Positions 24,965 to 38,980 of a stretch of DNA of 64,000 bases are shown here, in pieces (positions within the stretch are counted from its first letter, which is position 1; each line of letters opens with the position of its first letter). The position numbers and the translations under genes are program-made. The stretch comes from Clusia tigrina (taxonomy: Eukaryota; Arthropoda; Insecta; Diptera; Clusiidae), in NCBI GenBank assembly GCA_920105625.2, contig OV050031.1, positions 77,261,995-77,325,994 of the forward strand, written 5' to 3'. Under the pieces are notes generated by a model. It was not told the DNA's origin. It worked only from the letters and a program-made list of their open reading frames with translations, and did not search any database.

Positions 24965-27486
24965 ACAGCCCAATCGATAGCGGCAACAACTGAGACGTCT
25001 ACATAGACGCTGATAGAGGCTGCGACGCCGATTGAGATGCCGACTGAGGCAGATTGGGGTAAATATAGGCATAGAGAAGGCAGCAGACCCCCAATCGACA
25101 ACGGCAGCGACTGAGATGCCTACAGAGACGCTGACAAGATTCTGCGACGACGACTGAGACGCCGACTAGGGCAGATAGGGGTAGAAATAGGCATATAGAA
25201 GGTAGCAGACCCCCCAATCGACAGCCGCAGCTACTGAGACGCCTACAGAGAAGCTGAGAGAGGCTGCGGCACCGAATGAGGCAGATAGGGGTAGATATAG
25301 GCATAGAGATGGCACCAGACCCCGCAATCAAAAGCGACTGAGACGCCTACAGAGACGCTGACATACGCTGCGACGCCGTCTGAGACGCCGACTGAGGCAG
25401 ATAAGGGTAGATATAGGCGTAAAGAGGCAGCAGATCCACCAATCGACCGCGGCAGCAACTGAGACGCCTACAGAGACGCTGGCAGAGGCTGCGACGCCGA
25501 CTGAGATGCCGACTGAGGCAGATAGGGGTAGATATAGGCATAGAGAATGCAGCAGACCCGTAATCGACAGCGGCAGCTACTGAGACGCCTACAGAGACAC
25601 TGAGAATGGCTGCGACGCTGACTGAGGCAGATAGGGGTAGAAATAGGCATAGAGAAAGCAGCAGACCTCCAATCGGCAACGGCAGCGACTGAGATGCCTA
25701 CAGAGACGCTGACAAGATTCTGCGACGACAACCGAGATGCCGACTGAGGCAGATAGGGGTAGATATAGGCATAGAAAGTGCAGCAGACCCCCCAATCGAC
25801 TGCCGCAGCTACTGAGACGCCTACAGAGACGCTGAGAGAGGCTACGGCGCCGACTGAGGCAGATCCGGGTAGATATAGGCATAGAGAAGGCAGCAGACAC
25901 CCCAAAAGACAACGGCAACAACTGAGACGCATACAGAGACGCTGGTAGAAGCTGCGACGCCGACTGAGATGCCGACTGATTCAGATAGGGGTAGATATTG
26001 GCCTAGAGATGGCAGCAGACCCCCCAATCGATAGCGGCAGCGACTGAGACGAATACAGAGACGCTGACATAGGCTGAGACGTCGACTGAGACGCCGACTG
26101 AGGCAGATAGGGGTCGATATAGGCATAGAGAAGGCAGCAGACCCCCAATAGACAGCGGCAGCGACTGAGACGCATTCAGAGACGCTGACAGAGGCTGTCA
26201 CGCTGACTGAGACGCCGACTGAAGCAGATAAGGGTAGATATAGGTTTAGAGAAGGCAGCAGATCCCCCAAAAGACAGCCGCAGCTACTGAGACGCCTACA
26301 GAGACGCTGAGAGAGGCTGCGGCGCCGACTGAGGCTGAGAGGGGTGGCCATAGCATAGAGAAGACAGCAGACCCCCCAATCCACAGCGGCAACAAATGAG
26401 ACGCCTACAGAGACGCTGACAGAGGCTGCGACGCCGACTGAGATGCCGAAAGAGGCAGATAGGGGTAGATATAGGCATAGAAAATTCAGCAGACCCCCCA
26501 ATCGACAGCCGCAGCTACTGAGACGCCTACAGGGACGCTGAGAGAGGCTGCGGCGCCCACTGAGGCTGACAGGGGTGGCCATAGCATAGAGAAGACAGCA
26601 GACCCCCCAATCGACAGCGGCAGCTACTGAGACGCCTACAGAGACGCTGACAGTGGCTGCGACGCCGATTGAGATGCCGACTGAAACAGGTATGGGTAGA
26701 TATAGGCATAGAGAAGGCAGCAGCCCCCCAAGCGACAGCGGCAGCGACTGAGACGCCTACAGAGACGCTGACAGAAGCTGCGACGCCGACTGAGACGCCG
26801 ACTGAGGCAGATAGGGGTAGATATAGGCATAGAGAATGCAGCAGACCCCCAATCGACAGCGGCAGCTACTGAGACGCCTACAGAGACGCTGACAGTGGCT
26901 GCGACGCCGATTTAGATGCCGACTGAAACAGGTAGGGGTAGAAATAGGCATAGAGAAGGCAGCAGACCCCCAGCAGACAGCGGCAGCCACTGAAAAGAAT
27001 AGAGAGACTCTGACAGAGGCTGCGACGCTGACAAAGGCTGCGACGCTGACAGAGGCTGCGACGCCGACTGAGACGCCGACTGAGGCAGAGAGGGTTAGAC
27101 ATAGGCATAGAGACAGCAGAAGACAACCCAATCGACAGCGGCAGCGGCTAAGACGCATTAAAAGACGCTGACAGAGGCTGCGACGCGGACTGAGACGCCG
27201 ACTGAGGCAGATAAGAGTGGATATAGGCTTAGAGAAGGCAGCAGACCTCCCAATCGACCACGGCAGCTACTGAGAAGCTGAGAGAGGCTGTGAGAGAAGC
27301 TGAGAGAGGCTGTGATGCCGACTGAGGCAGATAGGGGTAGATATAGGCATAGAGAATGGAGCGGACCCCCCAATCGACAGCAGCAGCCACTGAAAAGAAT
27401 AGAAAGACGCTGACAGAGGCTGCGACGCCGACTGAGACGCCGACTGAGGCAGAGAGGGTTAGACATAGGCATAGAGAAGGCAGCAG
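24965..27486. repeat. Higher-order unit 2 (2,522 bp)
   Basis: It starts with the same marker at 24,965. It is nearly identical to unit 1 apart from an internal deletion of a little more than one monomer. Near 27,262-27,305 the segment AAGCTGAGAGAGGCTGTGA is locally doubled. Confidence 0.85.
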
Positions 27487-30347
27487 ACAGCCCAATCGAT
27501 AGCGGCAACAACTGAGACGTCTACATAGACGCTGATAGAGGCATAGAGAAGGCAGCAGACCCCCAATCGACAGCGGCAGCTACTGAGACGCCTACAGAGA
27601 AGCTGAGAGAGGCTACGATGCCGACTGAGGCAGATAGGGGTAGATATAGGCATAGAGAATGCAGCAGACCCCCCCAATCGACAGCGGCAGCTACTGAGAC
27701 GCCTACAGAGACGCTGAGAGAGGCTGCGGCGACGACTGAGGCAGATAGGGATAGATATTGGCATAGAGAAGGCAGCAGACACCCCAATCGGCAACGGCAG
27801 TGACTGAGATGCCTACAGAGACGCTGAAAAGAGGCTGCGCCGCCGACTGAGACGCCGACTGAGCCAGATAGGGGTAGATATAGGCATAGAGAAGGCAGCA
27901 GACCCCCCAATCGACAGCGGCAGCTACTGAGACGCCTACAGAGAAGCTGAGAGAGGTTGCGATGCCGACTGAGGCAGATAGGGGTAGATATAGGCATAGA
28001 GAGTGGAGCAGACCACCAATCGACAGCGGCAGCCACTGAAAAGAATAGAGAGACGCTGACAGAGGCTGCGACGCTGACAGAGGCTGCGACGCCGACTGAG
28101 ACGCCGACTGAGGCAGAGAGGGTTAGACATAGGCATAGAGAAGGCAGCAGACAACCCAATCGACAGCGGCAGCGGCTGAGACGCATTCAAAGACGCTGAC
28201 AGAGGCTGCGACGCGGACTGAGACGCCGACTGAGGCAGATAAGGGTAGATATAGGCTTAGAGAAGGCAGCAGACCCCCCAATCGACAGCGGCAGCGACTG
28301 AGACGCCTACAGAGACGCTGACAGAGGCTGCGACGCCGACTGAGACACCGACTGAGGCAGAGACGGGTACACATAGGCATAGAGAAGACAGCAGACCTCC
28401 CAATCGACAGCGGCATCAACTGAGACGCCTGCAGAGACGCTGACAGAGGCTGCGACGCCGACTGCGATGCCGTCTGAAACAGGTAGGGGTAGATATAGGC
28501 ATCGAGAACGCAGCAGACCCCCCAATCGACAGCGGCAGCGACTGAGACGCCTACAGAGACGCTGTCAGAGGCTGCGACGCCGACTGAGGCAGATAGGGGT
28601 AGATATAGGCATAGAGAATGCAGCATACCCCCCAATCGACAGCGGCAGCCACTGAAAAGAATAGAGAGACGCTGACAGAGGCTGCGACGCTGATAATGGC
28701 TGCGACGCTGACAGAGGCTGCGACGCTGACAGAGGCTGCTACGCTGACAGAGGCTGCAACGCCTACTGAGACGCCGACTGAGGCAGAGAGGGTTAGACAT
28801 AGGCATAGAGAAGGCAGGAGACAACCCAATCGACAGCGGCAGCGGCTGAGACGCATTCAAAGACGCTGACAGAGGCTGCGACGCGGACTGAGACGCCGAC
28901 TGAGGCAGATAAGGGTAGATATAGGCTTAGAGAAGGCAGCAAACACCCCAACCGACAGCGGCAGCTACTGAGACGCCTACAGAGAAGCTGAGAGAGGCTG
29001 CCATGCCGACTGAGGCAGATAGGGGTAGATATAGGCATAGAGAAGGCAGCAGACCCCCCAATCGACAGGGGCAGCGACTGAGATGCCTACAGAGACGCTG
29101 ACAAAAGCTGCGACGCTGACAGAGGCTGCGACGCCGAGTGAGACGCCGACTGAGGCAGAGAGGGTTAGACATAGGCATAGAGAAGGCAGCAGACAACCCA
29201 ATCGAGAGCGGCAACAACTGAGACGCATACAGAGATGCTGATAGAGGCTGCGACGCCAACTGAGATGCTGACTCAGGCAGATAGGGGTAGATATTGGCAT
29301 AGAGAAGGCAGCAGACCCCCCAATCGACAGCGGCAGCGACTGAGACGCCTACAGAGACACTGACATAGGCTGAGACGTCGACTTAGACGCCGACTGAGGC
29401 AGATAGGGGTAGATATAGGCATAGAGAAGGCAGCAGACCCCCAATGGACAGCGGCAGCGACTGAGACGCATTCAGAGACGCTGACAGAGGCTGTCACGCT
29501 GACTGAGACGCCGACTGAAGCAGATAAGGGTAGATATAGGTTTAGAGAAGGCAGCAGATCCCCCAAAAGACAGCGGCAGCGATTGAGACGCCTACAGAGA
29601 CACTGACATAGGCTGAGACGTCGACTTAGACGCCGACTGAGGCAGATAGGGGTAGATATAGGCATAGAGAATGCAGCAGACCCCCAATCGACAGCGGCAG
29701 CTACTGAGACGCCTACAGAGACGCTGACAGTGGCTGCGACGCCGATTGAGATGCCGACTGAAACAGGTAGGGGTAGAAATAGGCATAGAGAAGGCAGCAG
29801 ACCCCCAGCAGACAGCGGCAGCAACTGAAAAGAATAGAGAGACGCTGACAGAGGCTGCGACGCTGACAAAGGCTGCGACGCTGACAGAGGCTGCGACGCC
29901 GACTGAGACGCCGACTGAGGCAGAGAGGGTTAGACATAGGCATAAAGACAGCAGAAGACAACCCAATCGACAGCGGCAGCGGCTAAGACGCATTCAAAGA
30001 CGCTGACAGAGGCTGCGACGCGGACTGAGACGCCGACTGAGGCAGATAAGGGTGGATATAGGCTTAGAGAAGGCATCAGACCTCCCAATCGACAACGGCA
30101 GCTACTGAGACGCCTACAGAGAAGCTGAGAGGGGCTGTGATGCCGACTGAGGCAGATAGGGGTAGATATAGGCATAGAGAATGGAGCGGACCCCCCAATC
30201 GACAGCAGCAGCCACTGAACAGAATAGAAAGACGCTGACAGAGGCTGCGACGCTGACAGAGGCTGCGACGCTGACAGAGGCTGCGACGCCGACTGAGACG
30301 CCGACTGAGGCAGAGAGGGTTAGACATAGGCATAGAGAAGGCAGCAG
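27487..30347. repeat. Higher-order unit 3 (2,861 bp)
   Basis: The marker is at 27,487. A monomer is cut short directly after it: GCTGATAGAG joins GCATAGAGAAGG at about 27,540. The stretch 27,540-29,320 matches 30,451-32,266 at an offset of 2,910 bp, rising to 2,946 bp where the later copy gained two 18-base steps. Confidence 0.85.
28669..28758. repeat. Five-copy run of an 18-base step
   Basis: ACGCTGACAGAGGCTGCG and close variants occur five times in succession (28,669-28,686, 28,687-28,704, 28,705-28,722, 28,723-28,740, 28,741-28,758). The run follows a GAAAAGAATAGAGAG leader. Ordinary monomers carry one copy. The same five-copy run is at 31,615-31,704. Confidence 0.92.
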
Positions 30348-33280
30348 ACAGCCCAATCGATAGCGGCAACAACTGAGACGTCTACATAGACGCTGATAGA
30401 GGCTGCGACGCCGATTGAAATGCCGACTGAGGCAGATTGGGGTAAATATAGGCATAGAGAAGGCAGCAGACCCCCAATCGACAGCGGCAGCTACTGAGAC
30501 GCCTACAGAGAAGCTGAGAGAGGCTACGATGCCGACTGAGGCAGATAGGGGTAGATATAGGCATAGAGAAAGCAGCAGACCCCCCAATCGACAGCGGCAG
30601 CTACTGAGACGCCTACAGAGAGGCTGAGAGAGGCTGCGGCGACGACTGAGGCAGATAGGGATAGATATTGGCATAGAGAAGGCAGCAGACACCCCAATCG
30701 GCAACGGCAGCGACTGAGATGCCTATAGAGACGCTGAAAAGAGGCTGCGCCGCCGACTGAGACGCCGACTGAGGCAGATAGGGGTAGATATAGGCATAGA
30801 GAAGGCAGCAGACCCCCCAATCGACAGCGGCAGCTACTGAGACGCCTACAGAGAAGCTGAGAGAGGTTGCGATGCCGACTGAGGCAGATAGGGGTAGATA
30901 TAGGCATAGAGAATGGAGCAGACCACCAATCGACAGCGGCAGCCATTGAAAAGAACAGAGAGACGCTGACAGAGGCTGCGACGCTGACAGAGGCTGCGAC
31001 GCTGACAGAGGCTGCGACGCTGACAGAGGCTGCGACGCCGACTGAGACGCCGACTGAGGCAGAGAGGGTTAGACATAGGCATAGAGAAGGCAGCAGACAA
31101 CCCAATCGACAGCGGCAGCGGCTGAGACGCATTCAAAGACACTGACAGAGGCTGCGACGCGGACTGAGACGCCGACTGAGGCAGATAAGGGTAGATATAG
31201 GCTTAGAGAAGGCAGCAGACCCCCCAATCGACAGCGGCAGCGACTGAGACGCCTACAGAGACGCTGACAGAGGCTGCGACGCCGACTGAGACACCGACTG
31301 AGGCAGAGACGGGTACACATAGGCATAGAGAAGACAGCAGACCTCCCAATCGACAGCGGCATCAACTGAGATGTCTGCAGAGACGCTGACAGAGGCTGCG
31401 ACGCCGACTGCGATGCCGTCTGAAACAGGTAGGGGTAGATATAGGCATCGAGAACGCAGCAGACCCCCCAATCGACAGCGGCAGCGACTGAGACGCCTAC
31501 AGAGACGCTGTCAGAGGCTGCGACGCCGACTGAGGCAGATAGGGGTAGATATAGGCATAGAGAAAGCAGCATACCCCCCAATCGACAGCGGCAGCCACTG
31601 AAAAGAATAGAGAGACGCTGACAGAGGCTGCGACGCTGATAGAGGCTGCGACGCTGACAGAGGCTGCGACGCTGACAGAGGCTGCTACGCTGACAGAGGC
31701 TGCAACGCCGACTGAGACGCCGACTGAGGCAGAGAAGGTTAGACATAGGCATAGAGAAGGCAGCAGACAACCCAATCGACAGCGGCAGCGGCTGAGACGC
31801 ATTCAAAGACGCTGACAGAGGCTGCGACGCGGACTGAGACGCCGACTGAGGCAGATAAGGGTAGATATAGGCTTAGAGAAGGCAGCAGACACCCCAACCG
31901 ACAGCGGCAGCTACTGAGACGCCTACAGAGAAGCTGAGAGAGGCTGCCATGCCGACTGAGGCAGATAGGGGTAGATATAGGCATAGAGAAGGCAGCAGAC
32001 CCCCCAATCGACAGGGGCAGCGACTGAGATGCCTACAGAGACGCTGACAAAAGCTGCGACGCTGACAGAGGCTGCGACGCCGAGTGAGACGCCGACTGAG
32101 GCAGAGAGGGTTAGACATAGGCATAGAGAAGGCAGCAGACAACCCAATCGAGAGCGGCAACAACTGAGACGCATACAGAGATGCTGATAGAGGCTGCGAC
32201 GCCAACTGAGATGCTGACTCAGGCAGATAGGGGTAGATATTGGCATAGAGAAGGCAGCAGACCCCCAATCGACAGCCGCAGCTACTGAGACGCCTACAGA
32301 GACGCTGAGAGAGGCTGCGGCGCCGACTGAGGCTGAGAGGGGTGGCCATAGCATAGAGAAGACAGCAGACCCCCCAATCGACAGCGGCAGCTACTGAGAC
32401 GCCTACAGAGACGCTGACAGTGGCTGCGACGCCGATTGAGATGCCGACTGAAACAGGTAGGGGTAGATATAGGCATAGAGAAGGCAGCAGCCCCCCAAGC
32501 GACAGCGGCAGCGACTGAGACGGCTACAGAGACGCTGACAGAAGCCGCGACGCCGACTGAGACGCCGACTGAGGCAGATAGGGGTAGATATAGGCATAGA
32601 GAATGCAGCAGACCCCCAATCGACAGCGGCAGCTACTGAGACGCCTACAGAGACGCTGACAGTGGCTGCGACGCCGATTGAGATGCCGACTGAAACAGGT
32701 AGGGGTAGAAATAGGCATAGAGAAGGCAGCAGACCCCCAGCAGACAGCGGCAGCCACTGAAAATAATAGAGAGACGCTGACAGAGGCTGCGACGCTGACA
32801 AAGGCTGCGACGCTGACAGAGGCTGCGACGCCGACTGAGACGCCGACTGAGGCAGAGAGGGTTAGACATAGGCATAGAGAAAGCAGAAGACAACCCAATC
32901 GACAGCGGCAGCGGCTAAGACGCATTCAAAGACGCTGACAGAGGCTGCGACGCGGACTGAGACGCCGACTGAGGCAGATAAGGGTGGATATAGGCTTAGA
33001 GAAGGCAGCAGACCTCCCAATCGACAACGGCAGCTACTGAGACGCCTACAGAGAAGCTGAGAGAGGCTGTGATGCCGACTGAGGCAGATAGGGGTAGATA
33101 TAGGCATAGAGAATGGAGCGGACCCCCCCAATCGACAGCAGCAGCCACTGAAAAGAATATAAAGACGCTGACAGAGGCTGCGACGCTGACAGAGGCTGCG
33201 ACGCTGACAGAGGCTGCGACGCCGACTGAGACGCCGACTGAGGCAGAGAGGGTTAGACATAGGCATAGAGAAGGCAGCAG
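30348..33280. repeat. Higher-order unit 4 (2,933 bp)
   Basis: The marker is at 30,348. It contains a four-copy run of the 18-base step at 30,963-31,034, where the equivalent place in unit 3 (28,053-28,088) has two copies. It also contains a five-copy run at 31,615-31,704. Confidence 0.85.
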
Positions 33281-36034
33281 ACAGCCCAATCGATAGCGGC
33301 AACAACTGAGACGTCTACATAGACGCTGATAGAGGCTGCGACGCCGATTGAGATGCCGACTGAGGCAGATTGGGGTAAATATAGGCATAGAGAAGGCAGC
33401 AGACCCCCAATCGACAGCGGCAGCTACTGAGACGCCTACAGAGAAGCTGAGAGAGGCTACGATGCCGACTGAGGCAGATAGGGGTAGATATAGGCATAGA
33501 GACTGCAGCAGACCCCCCCCCCCAATCAACAGCGGCAGCTACTGAGACGCCTACAGAGACGCTGAGAGAGGCTGCGGCGACGACTGAGGCAGATAGGGAT
33601 AGATATTGGCATAGAGAAGGCAGCAGACACCCTAATCGGCAACGGCAGCGACTGAGATGCCTACAGAGACGCTGAAAAGAGGCAGCGCCGCCGACTGAGA
33701 CGCCGACTGAGGCAGATAGGGGTAGATATAGGCATAGAGAAGGCAGCAGACCCCCCCAATCGACAGGGGCAGCTACTGAGACGCCTACAGAGACGCTGAC
33801 AAAAGCTGCGACGCTGACAGAGGCTGCGACGCCGAGTGAGACGCCGTATGAGGCAGAGAGGGTTAGACATAGGCATAGAGAAGGCAGCAGACAACCCAAT
33901 CGAGAGCGGCAACAACTGAGACGCATTCAGAGACGCTGAGAGACGCTGCGACGCCGACTGAGACGCCGACTGAGGCAGATAAGGGTAGATATTGGCATAG
34001 AGAAGGCAGCAGACCTGCAGAAACGCTGCGAAGCCGACTGTGGCGCCGACTGAGGCAGATAGGGGTAGATATAGGCGTAGAGAATGCAGCAGACCCGTAA
34101 TCGACAGCGGCAGCTACTGAGACGCCTACAGAGACACTGAGACTGGCTGCGACGCAGACTGAGGCAGATAGGGGTAGAAATAGGCATAGAGAAAGCAGCA
34201 GACCTCCAATCGACAACGGCAGCGACTGAGATGCCTACAGAGACGCTGACAAGATTCTGCGACGACAACCGAGACGCCGACTGAGGCAGATAGGGGTAGA
34301 TATAGGCATAGAAAGTGCAGGAGACCCCCCAATCGACAGCCGCAGCTACTGAGATGCCTACAGAGACGCTGAGAGAGGCTGCGGCGCCGACTGAGGCAGA
34401 TACGGGTAGATATAGGCATAGAGAAGGCAGCAGACACACCAATCGACAACGACAACAACTGAGACGCATACGGAGACGCTGGTAGAGTCTGCGACGGCGA
34501 CTGAGACGTCGATTGAAGCAGAGAGGGGTAAATATAGGCTTAGAGAAGGCAGCAGATCCCCCAATCGACAGCGGCAAGAAGCCTACAGAGACGCTGACAG
34601 AGGCTGCGTCGCCGACTGAGACGCCGACTGAGGCAGATAGGGGTAGATATAGGCATAGAGAATGCAGCAGGCGCCCCAATCGACAGCGGCAGCTACTGAG
34701 ACGGCTACAGAGACACTGAGACTGGCTGCGACACCGACTGAGGCAGATAGGGGTAGAAATAGGCATAGAGAAGGCAGCAGACCCCCAATCGACAACGGCA
34801 GAGACTGAGATGCCTACAGAGACGCTGACAAGAGGCTGCGACGACGACTGAGACGCCGACTGATGCAGATAGGGTTAGACATACTCATAGAGAAGGCAGC
34901 ATACTCCCCAATCGACAGCGGTAACCACTGAGACGCCTACAGAGACGCTGATAGAGGCTGCGACGCCGGCTGAGATGCCGACTGATGCAGATAGGGGTAA
35001 ATATAGGCATAGAGTAGGCAGCAGACCCCCCAATCGACAGCGGGATCGACTGAGACGCATTCAGACACGCTGACAGAGGCTGCGACGACGATTGAGACGA
35101 CGACTGAGGCAGAGAGGATAAGACATAGGCATAGAGCAGGCAGCAGACAACCCAATCGACAGCGGCAACAACTGAGACGCCTACAGAGACGCTGATGGAG
35201 GCTGCGACGGCGACTGAGACGTCGATTGAGGCAGAGAGGGGTAAATATAGGCTTAGAGAAGGCAGCAAACCCCCCAATCGACAGCGGCAAGAAGCCTACA
35301 GAGACGCTGACAGAGGCTGCGTCGCCGACTAAGACGCCGACTGAGGCAGATAGGGGTAGATATAGGCATAGAGAATGCAGCAGACCCCCAATCGACAGCG
35401 GCAGCTACTGAGACGCCTACAGAGACGCTGACAGTGGCTGCGACGCCGATTGAGATGCCGACTGAAACAGGTAGGGGTAGAAATAGGCATAGAGAAGGCA
35501 GCAGACCCCCAGCAGACAGCGGCAGCCACTGAAAAGAATAGAGAGACGCTGACAGAGGCTGCGACGCTGACAAAGGCTGCGACGCTGACAGAGGCTGCGA
35601 CGCCGACTGAGACGCCGACTGAGGCAGAGAGGGTTAGACATAGGCATAGAGAAAGCAGAAGACAACCCAATCGACAGCGGCAGCGGCTAAGACGCATTCA
35701 AAGACGCTGACAGAGGCTGCGACGCGGACTGAGACGCCGACTGAGGCAGATAAGGGTGGATATAGGCTTAGAGAAGGCAGCAGACCTCCCAATCGACAAC
35801 GGCAGCTACTGAGACGCCTACAGAGAAGCTGAGAGAGGCTGTGATGCCGACTGAGGCAGATAGGGGTAGATATAGGCATAGAGAATGGAGCGGACCCCCC
35901 CAATCGACAGCAGCAGCCACTGAAAAGAATATAAAGACGCTGACAGAGGCTGCGACGCTGACAGAGGCTGCGACGCCGACTGAGACGCCGACTGAGGCAG
36001 AGAGGGTTAGACATAGGCATAGAGAAGGCAGCAG
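33281..36034. repeat. Higher-order unit 5 (2,754 bp)
   Basis: The marker is at 33,281. The unit contains the 33,915-35,385 block, which recurs at 37,504-38,974, and the longest C run seen (11 C at 33,513-33,523). Its last third matches unit 4 at an offset of 2,772 bp, falling to 2,754 bp through loss of one 18-base step. Confidence 0.85.
33915..35385. repeat. 1.47-kb block duplicated at 3,589 bp, copy 1
   Basis: This is nearly identical to 37,504-38,974. By eye I saw only scattered single-base differences, for example GTAGAG against ATAGAG near 34,077 and CTCATAG against CGCATAG near 34,875. It includes a CTGCAG-type monomer (34,014) and several GTAAATATAGG monomers. Confidence 0.85.
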
Positions 36035-38980
36035 ACAGCCCAATCGATAGCGGCAACAACTGAGACGTCTACATAGACGCTGATAGAGGCTGCGACGCCG
36101 ATTGAGATGCCGACTGAGGCAGATTGGGGTAAATATAGGCATAGAGAAGGCAGCAGACCCCCAATCGACAGCGGCAGCTACTGAGACGCCTACAGAGAAG
36201 CTGAGAGAGGCTACGATGCCGACTGAGGCAGATAGGGGTAGATATAGGCATAGAGACTGCAGCAGACCCCCCCAATCGACAGCGGCAGCTACTGAGACGC
36301 CTACAGAGACGCTGAGAGAGGCTGCGGCGACGACTGAGGCAGATAGGGATAGATATTGGCATAGAGAAGGCAGCAGACACCCTAATCGGCAACGGCAGCG
36401 ACTGAGATGCCTACAGAGACGCTGAAAAGAGGCAGCGCCGCCGACTGAGACGCCGACTGAGGCAGATAGGGGTAGATATAGGCATAGAGAAGGCAGCAGA
36501 CCCCCCCAATCGACAGGGGCAGCGACTGAGATGCCTACAGAGACGCTGACAAAAGCTGCGACGCTGACAGAGGCTGCGACGCCGAGTGAGACGCCGTATG
36601 AGGCAGAGAGGGTTAGACATAGGCATAGAGAAGGCAGCAGACAACCCAATCGAGAGCGGCAACAACTGAGACGCATACAGAGATGCTGATAGAGGCTGCG
36701 ACGCCAACTGAGATGCTGACTCAGGCAGATAGGGGTAGATATTGGCATAGAGAAGGCAGCAGACCCCAAATCGACAGCGGCAGCGACTGAGACGCCTACA
36801 GAGACACTGACATAGGCTGAGACGTCGACTTAGACACCGACTGAGGCAGATAGGGGTAGATATAGGCATAGAGAAGGCAGCAGACCCCCAATGGACAGCG
36901 GCAGCGACTGAGACACTTACAGATACGCTGACACAGGCTGCGAAGCCGAGTGTGACGCCGACTGAGGCAGGTAGGGGTAGATATAGGCATACAGAAGGCA
37001 GCAGACCCCCCAATCAACAGAAGCAGCGACTGAGACGCCTACAGAGACGCTGACAAAGGCTCCGACGCCGACTGAGGCAGATAGGGGTAGATATTGGCAT
37101 AGAGAATGCAGCAGACCCCCCAATAGACGGCGGCAGCGATTGAGACGCCTGCAGATACACTGACAGAGGCTGCGGCGCCGACTGAGATGTCGAATGAGGC
37201 TGAGAGGGGTAGACATAGGCATAGAGAAGGCAGCAGACCCCCCAATCGACAGCGGCAACAAATGAGACGCCTACACAGACACTGACAGAGGCTGCGACGC
37301 CGACTGAGATTCCGACTGAGGCAGGTAGGGGTAGATATTGGCATAGAGAAGGCAGCAGACCCCCCAACCGACAGCGGCAGCGACTGAGACGCCGACATAA
37401 ACGCTGACAGAGGCTACGATGCCGACTGAGACGCCGACTGAGGCAGATAGGCGTAGATATAGGCGTAGAGAAGGCATCAGACCCCTAATCGACAGCGGCA
37501 GCGACTGAGACGCATTCAGAGACGCTGAGAGACGCTGCGACGCCGACTGAGACGCCGACTGAGGCAGATAAGGGTAGATATTGGCATAGAGAAGGCAGCA
37601 GACCTGCAGAAACGCTGCGAAGCCGACTGTGGCGCCGACTGAGGCAGATAGGGGTAGATATAGGCATAGAGAATGCAGCAGACCCGTAATCGACAGCGGC
37701 AGCTACTGAGACGCCTACAGAGACACTGAGACTGGCTGCGACGCTGACTGAGGCAGATAGGGGTAGAAATAGGCATAGAGAAAGCAGCAGACCTCCAATC
37801 GACAACGGCAGCGACTGAGATGCCTACAGAGACGCTGACAAGATTCTGCGACGACAACCGAGACGCCGACTGAGGCAGATAGGGGTAGATATAGGCATAG
37901 AAAGTGCAGGAGACCCCCCAATCGACAGCCGCAGCTACTGAGATGCCTACAGAGACGCTGAGAGAGGCTGCGGCGCCGACTGAGGCAGATACGGGTAGAT
38001 ATAGGCATAGAGAAGGCAGCAGACACACCAATCGACAACGACAACAACTGAGACGCATACGGAGACGCTGGTAGAGTCTGCGACGGCGACTGAGACGTCG
38101 ATTGAAGCAGAGAGGGGTAAATATAGGCTTAGAGAAGGCAGCAGATCCCCCAATCGACAGCGGCAAGAAGCCTACAGAGACGCTGACAGAGGCTGCGTCG
38201 CCGACTGAGACGCCGACTGAGGCAGATAGGGGTAGATATAGGCATAGAGAATGCAGCAGGCGCCCCAATCGACAGCGGCAGCTACTGAGACGGCTACAGA
38301 GACACTGAGACTGGCTGCGACACCGACTGAGGCAGATAGGGGTAGAAATAGGCATAGAGAAGGCAGCAGACCCCCAATCGACAACGGCAGAGACTGAGAT
38401 GCCTACAGAGACGCTGACAAGAGGCTGCGACGACGACTGAGACGCCGACTGATGCAGATAGGGTTAGACATACGCATAGAGAAGGCAGCATACTCCCCAA
38501 TCGACAGCGGTAACCACTGAGACGCCTACAGAGACGCTGATAGAGGCTGCGACGCCGGCTGAGATGCCGACTGATGCAGATAGGGGTAAATATAGGCATA
38601 GAGTAGGCAGCAGACCCCCCAATCGACAGCGGGATCGACTGAGACGCATTCAGACACGCTGACAGAGGCTGCGACGACGATTGAGACGACGACTGAGGCA
38701 GAGAGGATAAGACATAGGCATAGAGCAGGCAGCAGACAACCCAATCGACAGCGGAAACAACTGAGACGCCTACAGAGACGCTGATGGAGGCTGCGACGGC
38801 GACTGAGACGTCGATTGAGGCAGAGAGGGGTAAATATAGGCTTAGAGAAGGCAGCAAACCCCCCAATCGACAGCGGCAAGAAGCCTACAGAGACGCTGAC
38901 AGAGGCTGCGTCGCCGACTAAGACGCCGACTGAGGCAGATAGGGGTAGATATAGGCATAGAGAATGCAGCAGGCGCCATA
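36035..38980. repeat. Higher-order unit 6 and copy 2 of the 1.47-kb block
   Basis: This carries the sixth marker (36,035). About 36,035-37,760 corresponds to the long-range block also found at 14.4-16.06 kb. 37,504-38,974 is the second copy of the 33,915-35,385 block. No further marker was found to the right, so the regular series ends here. Confidence 0.8.
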
